Shown: positions 52,784-62,007 of the stretch, in pieces
Layout: each line of letters opens with the position of its first letter
Numbering within the stretch: position 1 is the first letter of the stretch
Assembly (NCBI RefSeq): GCF_025345565.1
Contig: NZ_CP054475.1
Span: 1,518,448 to 1,582,447 of the forward strand
Source of the DNA: Thalassolituus hydrocarboniclasticus
GTDB taxonomy: Bacteria > Pseudomonadota > Gammaproteobacteria > Pseudomonadales > Oceanobacteraceae
DNA: 64,000 nt
Direction of reading: 5' to 3'
Made by a program: the position numbers and the translations under genes
The notes under the pieces: model-generated
What the model was told of the DNA's origin: nothing
Databases searched by the model: none
Seen by the model: the letters and a program-made list of their open reading frames with translations, nothing else

Positions 52784-53431
52784 ATGGCGCAGGAACAGAA
52801 AATCACGATTGCAGGTACAGCCGGAGCGCTGGACGCACGCTGGCAAGCAGCAGAGCAGACGCAGCTGGGCTTGCTGATGTGTCATCCGCATCCGCTGTTT
52901 CACGGCACGATGGACAATAAAGTGGTTACCACCGTAACACGTACGGCGGCCGGTCTGGGGTTGCCGACCCTGCGCTTTAATTTTCGCGGGGTTGGTAACA
53001 GTGAAGGTGTGCACGATAAGGGTGTGGGCGAACAGGACGATGTGCTGGCGGCGCTGAACTATGCGCGTAACGAGCTGGGCTGGCAAAAGGTTATTCTGGC
53101 CGGATTCTCTTTCGGTGCCGGTATGGCCTGCTTAAGCGCCTGTCGTGAACCGGAAGGCATTGCTGCGCTGGTGCTGCTGGCGCCGGCGGTGCATCACTTT
53201 GATGCACCTAACCAGTTGCCTTATGAGTTTGAAACCTTCGTCTATATGGGCGATGCCGACGAAGTGGTGCCTTTTGATGAAGTCAGTGACTGGGCTGAGC
53301 GTGTCGTGCCAACGCCACACTATCAGGTGTTCTGTGAGGGCAGTCATTTCTTTCATGGTCGCCTGACCGATCTTAAGGCCAGTCTGCAGGAAGACTGGGC
53401 GCCGCTGCTTAAGGCGGCCGGGCTGAGCTGA
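52784..53431 (+). CDS. Alpha/beta hydrolase, small esterase-like
   Basis: A 215-residue cytosolic alpha/beta hydrolase. The N-terminal CHPHPLFHGTMDNKVV (33-48) is typical of a family of short serine hydrolases, the nucleophile elbow is GFSFGAG (Ser109), and the acid and His are likely Asp157 or 159 (MGDADEVVP) and His188 (CEGSHFFHG). No signal peptide. GACGCTATGGC is a weak start context, with GAGGAAAAG upstream. Substrate unknown. It is divergent from cysD and upstream of zapE, separated by a GA-rich short repeat. Confidence 0.88.
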   Translation: MAQEQKITIAGTAGALDARWQAAEQTQLGLLMCHPHPLFHGTMDNKVVTTVTRTAAGLGLPTLRFNFRGVGNSEGVHDKGVGEQDDVLAALNYARNELGWQKVILAGFSFGAGMACLSACREPEGIAALVLLAPAVHHFDAPNQLPYEFETFVYMGDADEVVPFDEVSDWAERVVPTPHYQVFCEGSHFFHGRLTDLKASLQEDWAPLLKAAGLS

Positions 53432-53443
53432 GAGGGTTGAGTT

Positions 53444-53471
53444 GAGAGAGCAGGGCTGAGAGAGCAGGGCT
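53444..53471 (+). repeat. 14-bp tandem duplication
   Basis: GAGAGAGCAGGGCT occurs twice in direct succession just after the hydrolase stop. Confidence 0.85.
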
Positions 53472-53610
53472 GAGTCAGTGGAAGAGGCCGGTTTGGCAGG
53501 CATTTCCTGCCGTCCGACCTTGGTCAGGATTTGCACTTTTGCCCCTGCTTGGTTAAATTGCGCGCCCTGAATTTCTTCCCGATATCCCACTTCTATAAGG
53601 GAGACTGTCT

Positions 53611-54726
53611 GTGTCTACGCCCTGGGAACTCTATCAAGCCGATCTGCAACGCGATGACTTTTCTTATGATGCCGCGCAGGAAATGGCGGTTAAGCATCTG
53701 CAACGTCTGTTTGACGACCTGGTCGCCGCGGAAAACCGCCGTGCGCAACAGGGGCTGTTCGGTAAGCTGGCTGGCAAGCTGAGCAAGAAAAAGCCGGAAC
53801 CGGAAAAAGGGATCTACTTCTGGGGCGGCGTCGGTCGCGGTAAGACCTATCTGGTCGATACCTTCTACGATGCGCTGCCGTTCAAACGCAAAATGCGTAC
53901 TCACTTTCACCGCTTTATGCAGCGCGTACACCGCGATCTGACGGCGCTGGCCGGCGAAAAGAACCCGCTGAATATTGTTGCTGACCGCATTGCCGATGAG
54001 GCTGCAGTGATCTGCTTCGACGAGTTTTTCGTCTCCGATATCGGTGATGCGATGATTCTCGGTGGCCTGATGCAGGAACTGTTCAATCGCGGTGTTACCC
54101 TGGTGGCCACGTCCAACATCGTGCCTGACGGTCTGTACAAAGACGGTCTGCAGCGTGACCGCTTTATTCCGGCGATTAAACTGCTGAATAAATACACCGA
54201 AGTGGTGAATGTGGATTCGGGTGTAGATTACCGCCTGCGCACACTGGAGCAGGCTGAGCTTTACCATTACCCGCTGGATGACGGTGCAGAAGCCAGTCTG
54301 CAGAAAAGTTTCGACAGCCTGATCGCCGACCCGCGTCATGTTAAAACCAACTGCACAGTGGAAATTCTTGGGCGTAAAATTCCGGTTAAGGCGCTGTGTG
54401 ATGACATTGCCTGGTTTGAATTTACCGCGCTGTGCGATGGCCCGCGTTCGCAGAACGATTACATTGAGCTGGGTAAACAGTTCCACGCCATTCTGATTTC
54501 GAATGTGCCGGTTATGGGCATTAAAAACGACGATCTGGCGCGCCGTTATATCAACCTGATCGATGAATTTTATGATCGTGGCGTGAAGGTGATTATGTCG
54601 GCCGATGCGGCGATTCCGGCGATTTACGGTCAGGGTAAGCTGGAGTTTGAATTTCAGCGTACCACCTCGCGTATGCTGGAGATGCAATCACACGAATACC
54701 TGGCACGCGAACACCGCGCCGAATAA
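53611..54726 (+). CDS. zapE: Cell division protein ZapE (AFG1-like ATPase)
   Basis: A 371-residue ATPase that associates with the FtsZ ring and is needed in filamentous or stress growth in E. coli. Walker A is GGVGRGKT (72-79), Walker B is VICFDEFFV (about 133-141), sensor block VATSNIVPDGLYKDGLQRDRFIPAI is typical of AFG1/ZapE. The GTG start has TAAGGGAGA upstream. It is somewhat basic near 50-65 (KLSKKKPEPEK). Transcribed alone with a clear terminator. Confidence 0.95.
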   Translation: MSTPWELYQADLQRDDFSYDAAQEMAVKHLQRLFDDLVAAENRRAQQGLFGKLAGKLSKKKPEPEKGIYFWGGVGRGKTYLVDTFYDALPFKRKMRTHFHRFMQRVHRDLTALAGEKNPLNIVADRIADEAAVICFDEFFVSDIGDAMILGGLMQELFNRGVTLVATSNIVPDGLYKDGLQRDRFIPAIKLLNKYTEVVNVDSGVDYRLRTLEQAELYHYPLDDGAEASLQKSFDSLIADPRHVKTNCTVEILGRKIPVKALCDDIAWFEFTALCDGPRSQNDYIELGKQFHAILISNVPVMGIKNDDLARRYINLIDEFYDRGVKVIMSADAAIPAIYGQGKLEFEFQRTTSRMLEMQSHEYLAREHRAE

Positions 54727-54770
54727 TCACTGGCCGCGCCCGCGGCCTTGCTGTCACGTATAAGTCAGAC

Positions 54771-54809
54771 AAAAACGCAGCTGCCGCATTGCCGGGGCTG
54801 CGTTTTTTT
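54771..54809 (+). terminator. Intrinsic terminator after zapE
   Basis: AAAAACGCAGC / GCTGCGTTTTT stem with a 15-base interior, followed by further Ts. Confidence 0.9.
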
Positions 54810-54965
54810 ATACCTGCTGTCCGGGAAATGAGTATTTTTGCCGCTGTTCAGTATAAAAATTCCATAGATATCTAATTAATTTTTACCCCTGCCCAGGGCG
54901 CATGGTGGCTGGCCTGCGGCCTTTTTGCTGCTTCTCCGCTGTGTGCTTTGTCCTGCGCTGATGGG

Positions 54966-54994
54966 TTGATCCATAGAGAACTAAACTTTAGACT
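54966..54994 (+). promoter_or_regulatory. Candidate promoter of the bet operon
   Basis: TTGATC (54966-54971) and TAGACT (54989-54994) at exactly 17 bases, each a 4/6 match. Transcription would start near 55001, inside the palindrome described next. Confidence 0.5.
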
Positions 54995-54997
54995 CGT

Positions 54998-55019
54998 ATT
55001 GATTGAACGTTCAATCAAT
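54998..55019. promoter_or_regulatory. Perfect 22-bp palindrome, probable BetI operator
   Basis: Arms ATTGATTGAAC and GTTCAATCAAT form a gapless palindrome ending in the betI start codon. It closely resembles the choline-responsive BetI operator of E. coli as I remember it. Position over the likely transcription start suggests autorepression of the whole bet cluster, relieved by choline. Confidence 0.8.
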
Positions 55020-55668
55020 GGCGGGAAAGCAGTTGAGTAACGGTTTAAACAGAGCAAATATCGAGGGTTTACGGCGTCAGCAGCTGATTGACGCCACTCT
55101 GAAATCCATTGAGTTGTATGGGTTTCAGGGCACGACCATCGTTACCATCAGCAAGCTGGCGGGGATGTCATCCGGCATCATCAGCCACTATTTCGGTGGC
55201 AAGCAGGGTGTTATCGAAGCCGCTGTGCGACATCTGCTGGAGCAGCTGAAGCAGGGCTTGTTGCAACAACTGCAGGCCGGTCAGGCGCGTCAGGTATCAC
55301 CACGTGAGCGCCTGATGATGATTGTCGAAACCAACTTTGCCGGTTTTCAGCGCTCGTCTTCGGCCACCGTTACCTGGCTGGCGTTCTGGGCGAAAGCCAT
55401 GCACGACCCGGCTCTGGCCCGTTTACAGCGGGTAAACAGCCAGCGTCTGAACAGCAACCTGCTGTATTCCTTCCGCCAGCTAATGGCTGATCCCGCCGAC
55501 GCCCGTGATGCCGCGGCGATGACCGCCGCCATGATTGACGGCATGTGGCTGCGCAGCACGCTCAATCTGACACCGGCAACCGATGAGGCTTTTAACGAAG
55601 CCGAGCGTCTGTGCAAAGCCTTTATAGATTCACTGATAGCGACCAGGGGTCGCTCCGATTCCCGATGA
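55018..55668 (+). CDS. betI: Choline-responsive TetR-family repressor BetI
   Basis: A 216-residue regulator of the glycine betaine pathway. The N-terminal helix-turn-helix ([26 protein letters not shown], about 41-66 in pieces) is typical of BetI (GxSxGIISHYF), and the C-terminal ligand-binding domain contains [15 protein letters not shown]. The ATG at 55018 is used; an in-frame TTG at 55003 would place the operator inside the gene. No clear ribosome site precedes it, so it may be read from a nearly leaderless mRNA. Its stop overlaps the betB start (ATGA). Confidence 0.93.
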   Translation: MAGKQLSNGLNRANIEGLRRQQLIDATLKSIELYGFQGTTIVTISKLAGMSSGIISHYFGGKQGVIEAAVRHLLEQLKQGLLQQLQAGQARQVSPRERLMMIVETNFAGFQRSSSATVTWLAFWAKAMHDPALARLQRVNSQRLNSNLLYSFRQLMADPADARDAAAMTAAMIDGMWLRSTLNLTPATDEAFNEAERLCKAFIDSLIATRGRSDSR

Positions 55669-57134
55669 GATCTGAATCCATGCGACTGATGAATTTTATT
55701 GATGGCCAGTTAATGGCCAACCAAAGCGGTGAAACCTTCGATGTGATCAATCCGGCAACTGCCGAAGTGGCTTATCAGGTGGAGGTTGCCGACGACAGCA
55801 TTAAAGCCGCTGCGCTGGCCAGTGCCCAGCGTGGTTTTGAAAAATGGTCAGCAACCCCGGCGATGGAGCGCAGCCGTATTTTATTAAAAGCGGTGGCGCT
55901 GCTGCGTGAGCGCAACGATGAACTGGCTGCCGGTGAAGTACGGGATACCGGTAAACCCTGGCAGGAAGCCTCCGTAGTGGATGTGGTTACCGGTGCCGAT
56001 TCAATTGAATTTTTTGCCGGTATCGCACCAGCCATTGAAGGTAATCAGCAGGATTTGGGCGGTGATTTTTATTACACCCGCCGCGAACCACTGGGTATCT
56101 GCGCCGGTATTGGTGCGTGGAATTATCCGCTGCAGATTGCCTGCTGGAAATCTGCCCCGGCACTGGCCTGCGGCAATGCGATGATTTTTAAACCGTCAGA
56201 AGAAACGCCTTACGGCGCAGTAAAACTGGCGGAAATATTTATTGAAGCCGGTGTGCCTGCCGGTGTGTTTAACGTTGTTCACGGTGCGGCCGAAGTAGGT
56301 GCCTGGCTGACGGCGGAAGAGCGCATTGCCAAAGTATCTTTTACTGGTGAGGTAGGCACTGGCAAAAAAGTAATGGCTGCTGCGGCAGGCAGTTTAAAAG
56401 ACGTAACCATGGAACTGGGTGGTAAATCGCCGCTGATTATTTTTGACGATGCTGATCTTGATGATGCGGTCTCGGCGGCCATGCTGGCGAATTTTTATAC
56501 CCAGGGTGAAATCTGCACCAATGGCACACGGGTATTTGTGCACGAAGCGGTATATGACGATTTTATGCAGCGTCTGCTGAAACGTACCGAAAATAATATT
56601 GTGGCGGGTCATCCGATGGACCCGGACGTGAATTTCGGCGCTTTAATTTCCGCTAAACACCAGCAACTGGTTCTGAGTTATATCGACAAAGGCAAAGCCG
56701 AAGGTGCGACTCTGGCCAGTGGTGGTTTCGCGCTGGCGCCGGACAGTGCGCCTAACGGCTATTTTGTTGCGCCCACCATTTTTACCGATTGCCGTGATGA
56801 TATGACCATCGTGCGCGAAGAAATTTTTGGCCCGGTGATGTCGGTGCTGATTTTCCGCGATGAAGATGAAGTGATTCGTCGCGCCAACGATACCCGTCTG
56901 GGGCTGGCAGCTGGTGTCTTTACCCGCGATATCCGCCGTGCGCACCGGGTAATTCATCAGATGCAGGCCGGTATCTGCTGGATTAATGCCTACGGTGCCT
57001 CACCGGCGGAAATGCCGGTGGGTGGTTACAAATTATCCGGTATCGGTCGTGAAAACGGCGTCGAAACCATTAAACACTACACCCAGTTGAAAGCGGTGTA
57101 CGTGGGTATGAATCCACTGGAAAGCCCATTCTGA
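55665..57134 (+). CDS. betB: Betaine aldehyde dehydrogenase
   Basis: Oxidises betaine aldehyde to the osmoprotectant glycine betaine with NAD(P). 489 residues (E. coli BetB has 490). Catalytic Glu250 (MELGGKSP) and Cys284 (GEICTNGT) are present, along with [20 protein letters not shown] and KPSEETP of the cofactor site. The start at 55665 overlaps the betI stop by four bases; the ATG at 55680 is a possible alternative. Coupled to betI upstream and betA 10 bases downstream. Confidence 0.95.
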   Translation: MRSESMRLMNFIDGQLMANQSGETFDVINPATAEVAYQVEVADDSIKAAALASAQRGFEKWSATPAMERSRILLKAVALLRERNDELAAGEVRDTGKPWQEASVVDVVTGADSIEFFAGIAPAIEGNQQDLGGDFYYTRREPLGICAGIGAWNYPLQIACWKSAPALACGNAMIFKPSEETPYGAVKLAEIFIEAGVPAGVFNVVHGAAEVGAWLTAEERIAKVSFTGEVGTGKKVMAAAAGSLKDVTMELGGKSPLIIFDDADLDDAVSAAMLANFYTQGEICTNGTRVFVHEAVYDDFMQRLLKRTENNIVAGHPMDPDVNFGALISAKHQQLVLSYIDKGKAEGATLASGGFALAPDSAPNGYFVAPTIFTDCRDDMTIVREEIFGPVMSVLIFRDEDEVIRRANDTRLGLAAGVFTRDIRRAHRVIHQMQAGICWINAYGASPAEMPVGGYKLSGIGRENGVETIKHYTQLKAVYVGMNPLESPF

Positions 57135-57144
57135 GGAAATGCCC

Positions 57145-58839
57145 ATGAACGAATTTGATTACATCATTGTCGGTGCCGGCTCAGCCGGTTGTGTGCTGGC
57201 GAATCGTCTGAGCGAAGATCCCCGGGTATCGGTATTGCTGCTGGAAACCGGTGGCTCGGACAGAAGTATTTTTATTCAGATGCCAACCGCATTATCCATT
57301 CCGATGAATACCAAAAAATACGCCTGGCAGTTTGAAACCGAGCCGGAGCCGTATCTCAATCACCGCCGTATGCATTGCCCGCGCGGTAAGGTGCTGGGTG
57401 GCTCATCATCGATTAACGGCATGGTGTATGTGCGTGGACATGCCCGTGATTTTGATGAGTGGGCAGAAGCTGGCGCGACCGAATGGGATTACGCCCATTG
57501 TTTACCCTATTTTAAAAAGGCCGAAACCTGGGCCTTTGGTGGTGATGAGTACCGTGGTGACAGCGGGCCGTTAGGCGTTAATAACGGCAACAATATGCAG
57601 AATCCGCTGTACGGCGCTTTTATTAAAGCCGGGCAGCAGGCTGGCTATGACTTTACCGCCGACTATAACGGTAAGCAGCAGGAAGGTTTCGGCCCGATGC
57701 ATATGACGGTTAAAAATGGCCTGCGCTGGTCAACCGCCAATGCCTATCTGCGTCCGGCGATGAAACGCAATAATTTAACTGTGATTACCCATGCGCTGGT
57801 GCATAAGGTTCTTTTGGACAAACAGCCGGATGCATTGCGTGCAACCGGTGTGCGCTATGAGCGTAAAGGCAAAATTGAAAACCTGCGGGCGCGTAAAGAA
57901 GTTATTTTGTCGGCCGGTTCCGTTGGTTCACCGCATATTCTGCAGTTATCCGGTATTGGCCCGCGTGAGGTACTGGAGAAAGCCGGTATTGAAGTAAATC
58001 ATCACTTACCCGGTGTCGGTGAAAATTTGCAGGATCATCTGGAGTTTTATTTTCAGTTTAAATGCAAACAGCCCATTACCCTGAACAGCAAACTGGGGTT
58101 GTGGAGTAAGTTTTTAATCGGCAGTCGCTGGCTGCTTACCCGCAAAGGTCTGGGCGCGACCAACCATTTCGAGTCCTGTGGCTTTATCCGCTCAAAAGCC
58201 GGGGTTGAATGGCCCGACCTGCAATACCATTTTTTACCGGCAGCAATGCGTTATGACGGCCGAACAGCGTTTGATGGTCATGGTTTTCAGGTGCATATCG
58301 GTCATAACAAACCGAAAAGCCGTGGTTATATCCGCGCTGTCAGCGCTGATCCGCACAGTGCACCACGTATTCTGTTTAATTATCTGCAGCACGAAGATGA
58401 CCGTGAAGGTTTCCGCGATTGCGTAAAGCTGACCCGGGAAATTATTGGTCAGCCGGCATTTGATGCCTATCGCGATGGTGAAATTCAACCGGGCGAGCAG
58501 GTACAGACGGATGAACAGATCGATGAATTTGTGCGCAGCAATGTCGAAAGCGCTTATCACCCATCCTGCTCCTGCAAAATGGGCACCGATGAACTGGCCG
58601 TGGTGGATCCTGAAACCCGCGTTCATGGTGTGCAGGGACTCAGGGTGGTGGATTCCTCCGTTTTCCCGACGATTCCCAACGGCAATTTAAATGCCCCCAC
58701 GATCATGGTGGCCGAGCGTGCGGCGGATTTTATCCGCAGCAGTCTGACAGGCCGCTCACAGATATTACCTCCCGGTAACGCAGAGGTTGGTATGGAAGCC
58801 GACTGGAAAGAAAAACAACGGACTAATCCGCCGGCATGA
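57145..58839 (+). CDS. betA: Choline dehydrogenase
   Basis: An FAD-dependent GMC oxidoreductase, membrane-associated, that oxidises choline to betaine aldehyde. 564 residues. The dinucleotide-binding motif [13 protein letters not shown] is at the N-terminus, with the GMC signature [21 protein letters not shown] (in pieces about 78-98). The active-site His472 lies in [12 protein letters not shown], and the second signature is [18 protein letters not shown]. The ATG at 57145 is preferred because GAGGA lies eight bases upstream; an ATG at 57139 is too close to it. Confidence 0.95.
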   Translation: MNEFDYIIVGAGSAGCVLANRLSEDPRVSVLLLETGGSDRSIFIQMPTALSIPMNTKKYAWQFETEPEPYLNHRRMHCPRGKVLGGSSSINGMVYVRGHARDFDEWAEAGATEWDYAHCLPYFKKAETWAFGGDEYRGDSGPLGVNNGNNMQNPLYGAFIKAGQQAGYDFTADYNGKQQEGFGPMHMTVKNGLRWSTANAYLRPAMKRNNLTVITHALVHKVLLDKQPDALRATGVRYERKGKIENLRARKEVILSAGSVGSPHILQLSGIGPREVLEKAGIEVNHHLPGVGENLQDHLEFYFQFKCKQPITLNSKLGLWSKFLIGSRWLLTRKGLGATNHFESCGFIRSKAGVEWPDLQYHFLPAAMRYDGRTAFDGHGFQVHIGHNKPKSRGYIRAVSADPHSAPRILFNYLQHEDDREGFRDCVKLTREIIGQPAFDAYRDGEIQPGEQVQTDEQIDEFVRSNVESAYHPSCSCKMGTDELAVVDPETRVHGVQGLRVVDSSVFPTIPNGNLNAPTIMVAERAADFIRSSLTGRSQILPPGNAEVGMEADWKEKQRTNPPA

Positions 58840-58864
58840 TCCGGCAAAAAAATGCAGGAGATAC

Positions 58865-59791
58865 ATGATGACTTTACGAACGATTTTATTATCCATGGTA
58901 CTGGCGGCGGGTTCTGCCGCCCAGGCAGAGCAGTGCGATAGCGTACGCTTTTCTGATGTTGGCTGGACAGATATTACCGCCACCACCGCTCTGGCTTCTG
59001 TGGTGCTGGAAAGTGCAGGTTATCAGACCAGTACGCAGTTACTGTCGGTACCAGTGACCTATAAGTCGCTGGAAAATGGCGATATTGATGTATTTCTGGG
59101 TAACTGGATGCCAACTATGGAAGGCGACATTAAAGCCTACCGTGAACGTGGTACGGTCGATACCGTGCGTAAAAACCTGAGTGGCGCCAAGTACACACTG
59201 GCAGTTCCTCAGTACGTTTATGATGCCGGAGTAAAAACCTTTGCGGATATCGCTAAATTTGCCGATAAGTTCGATAAAAAAATCTACGGTATTGAGCCTG
59301 GTAACGATGGTAATCGTCTGATTCAGGACATGATTGATCAGAATGCTTTTGGCCTGAAAGGTTTTGAAGTGGTGGAATCAAGCGAAGCGGGTATGTTGTC
59401 ACAGGTTAAGCGCAAAACCCGCCGTGATAAGTGGATTGTTTTCCTTGGCTGGGAACCACACCCGATGAACAGCAACTTCGATCTGGCGTATCTGGAAGGC
59501 GGTGATGAGTTCTTTGGCCCGGATCTGGGTGGCGCCTCAGTATTTACCAATACCCGTAAAGGTTATGTTGGCCAGTGTGCGGAAATCGGTAAATTCCTCA
59601 ATAACCTGAGCTTTACCCTGGAAATGGAAAATCAGGTGATGGCGGCCATTCTTGATGAGGGTAAAAAACCCAAAGCCGCAGCCACACAGTGGCTGAAGAA
59701 TAATCCTGACGTACTGAGTGTCTGGCTGAAAGACGTTAAAGCCGCTGATGGTACGCCGGCTTTAAGCAAGGCTCAGGCTGCTTTCCGCTAA
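58865..59791 (+). CDS. choX: Choline/betaine ABC transporter substrate-binding protein
   Basis: A 308-residue periplasmic binding protein. The signal peptide (MMTLRTILLSMVLAAGSAAQA) precedes the OpuAC-type fold (SVRFSDVGWTDITATTALASVVLE; NGDIDVFLGNWMPTMEGDI; GIEPGNDGNRLIQDMI; WIVFLGWEPHPMNSNF, in pieces), with several Trp/Tyr residues placed for a quaternary-ammonium aromatic box. GGAG lies just upstream of two adjacent ATGs (58865 and 58868). Position between betA and the permease, plus similarity to the ChoX pattern, argues for choline. Confidence 0.92.
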   Translation: MMTLRTILLSMVLAAGSAAQAEQCDSVRFSDVGWTDITATTALASVVLESAGYQTSTQLLSVPVTYKSLENGDIDVFLGNWMPTMEGDIKAYRERGTVDTVRKNLSGAKYTLAVPQYVYDAGVKTFADIAKFADKFDKKIYGIEPGNDGNRLIQDMIDQNAFGLKGFEVVESSEAGMLSQVKRKTRRDKWIVFLGWEPHPMNSNFDLAYLEGGDEFFGPDLGGASVFTNTRKGYVGQCAEIGKFLNNLSFTLEMENQVMAAILDEGKKPKAAATQWLKNNPDVLSVWLKDVKAADGTPALSKAQAAFR

Positions 59792-59878
59792 GTATCCATA
59801 AAGGCAGGTGGGCAGTGCATTCTGTGCACTGACCTCTGCTCAGATTTCTGTTCTGTTTTTTACAACTACGTGAGTCTT

Positions 59879-60709
59879 ATGGATAGTTTTAAAATTCCAC
59901 TCGGTGAATATATCGAGCTGTTTTTCGACTGGTTGGTGGACAACACCTCCGGTTTCTTTGATGCCATGGCCGAATCACTGGAATGGCTGATTAATTCCAG
60001 CACTGATGCGCTGACCTGGATGCATCCCGGTATTTTTATTGCGGTTCTGGCGCTGTTTGCATTCTGGCTGCACCGCTCTTTCGGGTTGGTCGCTTATGCG
60101 GTTCTATCACTGTTACTGATCTGGAATATGGGTTATTGGATCGAAACCATGCAGACCCTGTCTCTGGTTCTGTATGCCACTCTGTTCTGCATTTTACTGG
60201 GTTTACCGATCGGTATTTATGCTGCTCATAACCCGCGTTTATATACTTTGTTGCGCCCGGTGCTTGATCTGATGCAAACCGTTCCGCCCTTTGTATATTT
60301 AATTCCAACCCTGACATTGTTTGGTCTTGGTGTTGTTCCCGGGCTGATTTCCACCATTATTTTTGCTATTGCCGCACCGGTACGTCTGACCTATCTGGGG
60401 ATTTCTGAAGTGCCGAAAGAAATGGTTGAGGCAGGCCAATCCTTTGGTGCGACCCGCTCACAATTATTATGGCGGATTGAATTACCGGCGGCGGCCTCCA
60501 ACATTGCCGCCGGTGTAACCCAGTGCATTATGTTGTCGCTGTCGATGGTGGTGATTGCGGCGCTGGTTGGTGCTGATGGCTTAGGTAAACCTGTGGTCCG
60601 GGCGCTGAACACGGTAGATATTGCCAGCGGTTTTGAAGCGGGACTGGCCATTGTTCTGCTGGCGATTTTACTCGATCGCCTGTGCAAACAACGGGAGCAG
60701 GTGAGCTGA
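59879..60709 (+). CDS. choW: Choline/betaine ABC transporter permease
   Basis: A 276-residue inner-membrane permease with about six to seven helices, of the ProW/ChoW family. N-terminal KIPLGEYIELFFDWL is typical. The ABC-interaction EAA loop is GQSFGATRSQLLWRIELPAAASNIAAGV (about 190-217), and the DLMQTVPPFVYLIPTL region precedes it. The ATG at 59879 fits the family better than the in-frame GTG at 59870. The ATPase gene starts one base after its stop. Confidence 0.93.
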   Translation: MDSFKIPLGEYIELFFDWLVDNTSGFFDAMAESLEWLINSSTDALTWMHPGIFIAVLALFAFWLHRSFGLVAYAVLSLLLIWNMGYWIETMQTLSLVLYATLFCILLGLPIGIYAAHNPRLYTLLRPVLDLMQTVPPFVYLIPTLTLFGLGVVPGLISTIIFAIAAPVRLTYLGISEVPKEMVEAGQSFGATRSQLLWRIELPAAASNIAAGVTQCIMLSLSMVVIAALVGADGLGKPVVRALNTVDIASGFEAGLAIVLLAILLDRLCKQREQVS

Positions 60710-60710
60710 T

Positions 60711-61877
60711 ATGATCGAAATTAAACATCTTGATGTGGTCTTCGGTCCACAACCCCAGCAGGCGCTGGCATTACTTGATCAGGGCCTGGAGCGTGAACAG
60801 GTACGTGCACAGAGTGGTTCTCTGGTTGCTGTTAAAGACGCATCGTTAACGGTAAAGCGCGGTGAAATCTGTGTATTGATGGGGCTGTCCGGTTCCGGTA
60901 AATCCAGCCTGCTGCGTTGCATTAACGGTCTTAACCCGGTGGCCCGTGGATCGGTCAATATTGAGCACAATGGTGAAATGCTCGACTTTGTCGGTGCCGA
61001 TGAGCAGACCAAACGGGATATCCGTATGCGCCGGATTTCTATGGTATTCCAGAAATTCGCATTAATGCCCTGGCTGACCGTTGAAGAAAATGTTGCGATG
61101 CCGCTGGAGTTACAGGGCTTGCCGAAAGCTGAAATTAAACGCCGGGTCAGTGAGCAGCTTGATGTCGTGGGCTTATCCGAATGGCGCAAGCTTAAACCGG
61201 GTAAGTTATCCGGTGGTATGCAGCAGCGGGTTGGTCTGGCCCGGGCGCTGGCGATTGAATCTGATATTTTATTAATGGATGAGCCGTTTTCCGCACTGGA
61301 CCCGCTGATCCGTACTCAGTTGCAGGACGAGCTTTTGCAGCTGCAGGAAAAGCTGAAGAAGACCATTATTTTTGTCAGCCACGATCTTGATGAAGCGCTG
61401 AAACTCGGCAGCCATATCGCCATTATGAAAGACGGTGAAATTGTGCAGCATGGTAAACCGGAAAGCATTGTGCTCAATCCGGCGAACGATTATGTGCGTG
61501 ATTTTGTTGCCCATACCAATCCGCTGAATGTATTGCGTGCGGTATCAATAATGCGTGAGCTGAGTGATATGGCGCAGCAGGAACGGGGCTATTGTCTGAG
61601 CAAACGCCATGATTATTGGCTTAGCCCCGATGGTAATCAGGTACAGGTAAAAGATCAGGTCTATGCTGTACAGTGTTGGCAGCAGGGTGATGATATCAGC
61701 GCGCTGCAGCAAATCCCCACCCGTGTGGGGCCGCGCACAGCCATGCGTGATGTGATGGAAATCCGTTACCACACAGGGCACTCGGTGCTGGTAGGTGATG
61801 AACAGGGGGTGCAGGGCGTTGTCGGTGACCGCGAGCTGTATCACACGCTGTTGGGCAAAATGATGTCCGACGACTAG
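60711..61877 (+). CDS. choV: Choline/betaine ABC transporter ATP-binding protein
   Basis: A 388-residue ATPase that powers ChoW. Walker A is GLSGSGKSS (58-66), the Q-loop is in VFQKFALMPWLTV, the ABC signature is LSGGMQQRV (about 165) and Walker B is LLMDEPFSALDP. The ~100-residue C-terminal extension after VRDFVAHTNPLNVLR is of the ProV/ChoV type but does not show clear CBS repeats. It completes the binding-protein/permease/ATPase set. Confidence 0.94.
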   Translation: MIEIKHLDVVFGPQPQQALALLDQGLEREQVRAQSGSLVAVKDASLTVKRGEICVLMGLSGSGKSSLLRCINGLNPVARGSVNIEHNGEMLDFVGADEQTKRDIRMRRISMVFQKFALMPWLTVEENVAMPLELQGLPKAEIKRRVSEQLDVVGLSEWRKLKPGKLSGGMQQRVGLARALAIESDILLMDEPFSALDPLIRTQLQDELLQLQEKLKKTIIFVSHDLDEALKLGSHIAIMKDGEIVQHGKPESIVLNPANDYVRDFVAHTNPLNVLRAVSIMRELSDMAQQERGYCLSKRHDYWLSPDGNQVQVKDQVYAVQCWQQGDDISALQQIPTRVGPRTAMRDVMEIRYHTGHSVLVGDEQGVQGVVGDRELYHTLLGKMMSDD

Positions 61878-62007
61878 TATCAACATTAGGTTGATGCCGT
61901 AATTTGGCCGTATAAACAGGCGGTAATCTCCGTCTGTTCTGGCCAGATATCCACGGAAATCCCTGAGATTTCCGGGATTCATTCATAATAAGGAAGGAGA
62001 GAGTCTT

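Noticed and set aside
55003-55017. TTG start for betI
   Set aside because: It would put the operator palindrome inside the gene and adds residues not seen at BetI N-termini; the ATG at 55018 is preferred.
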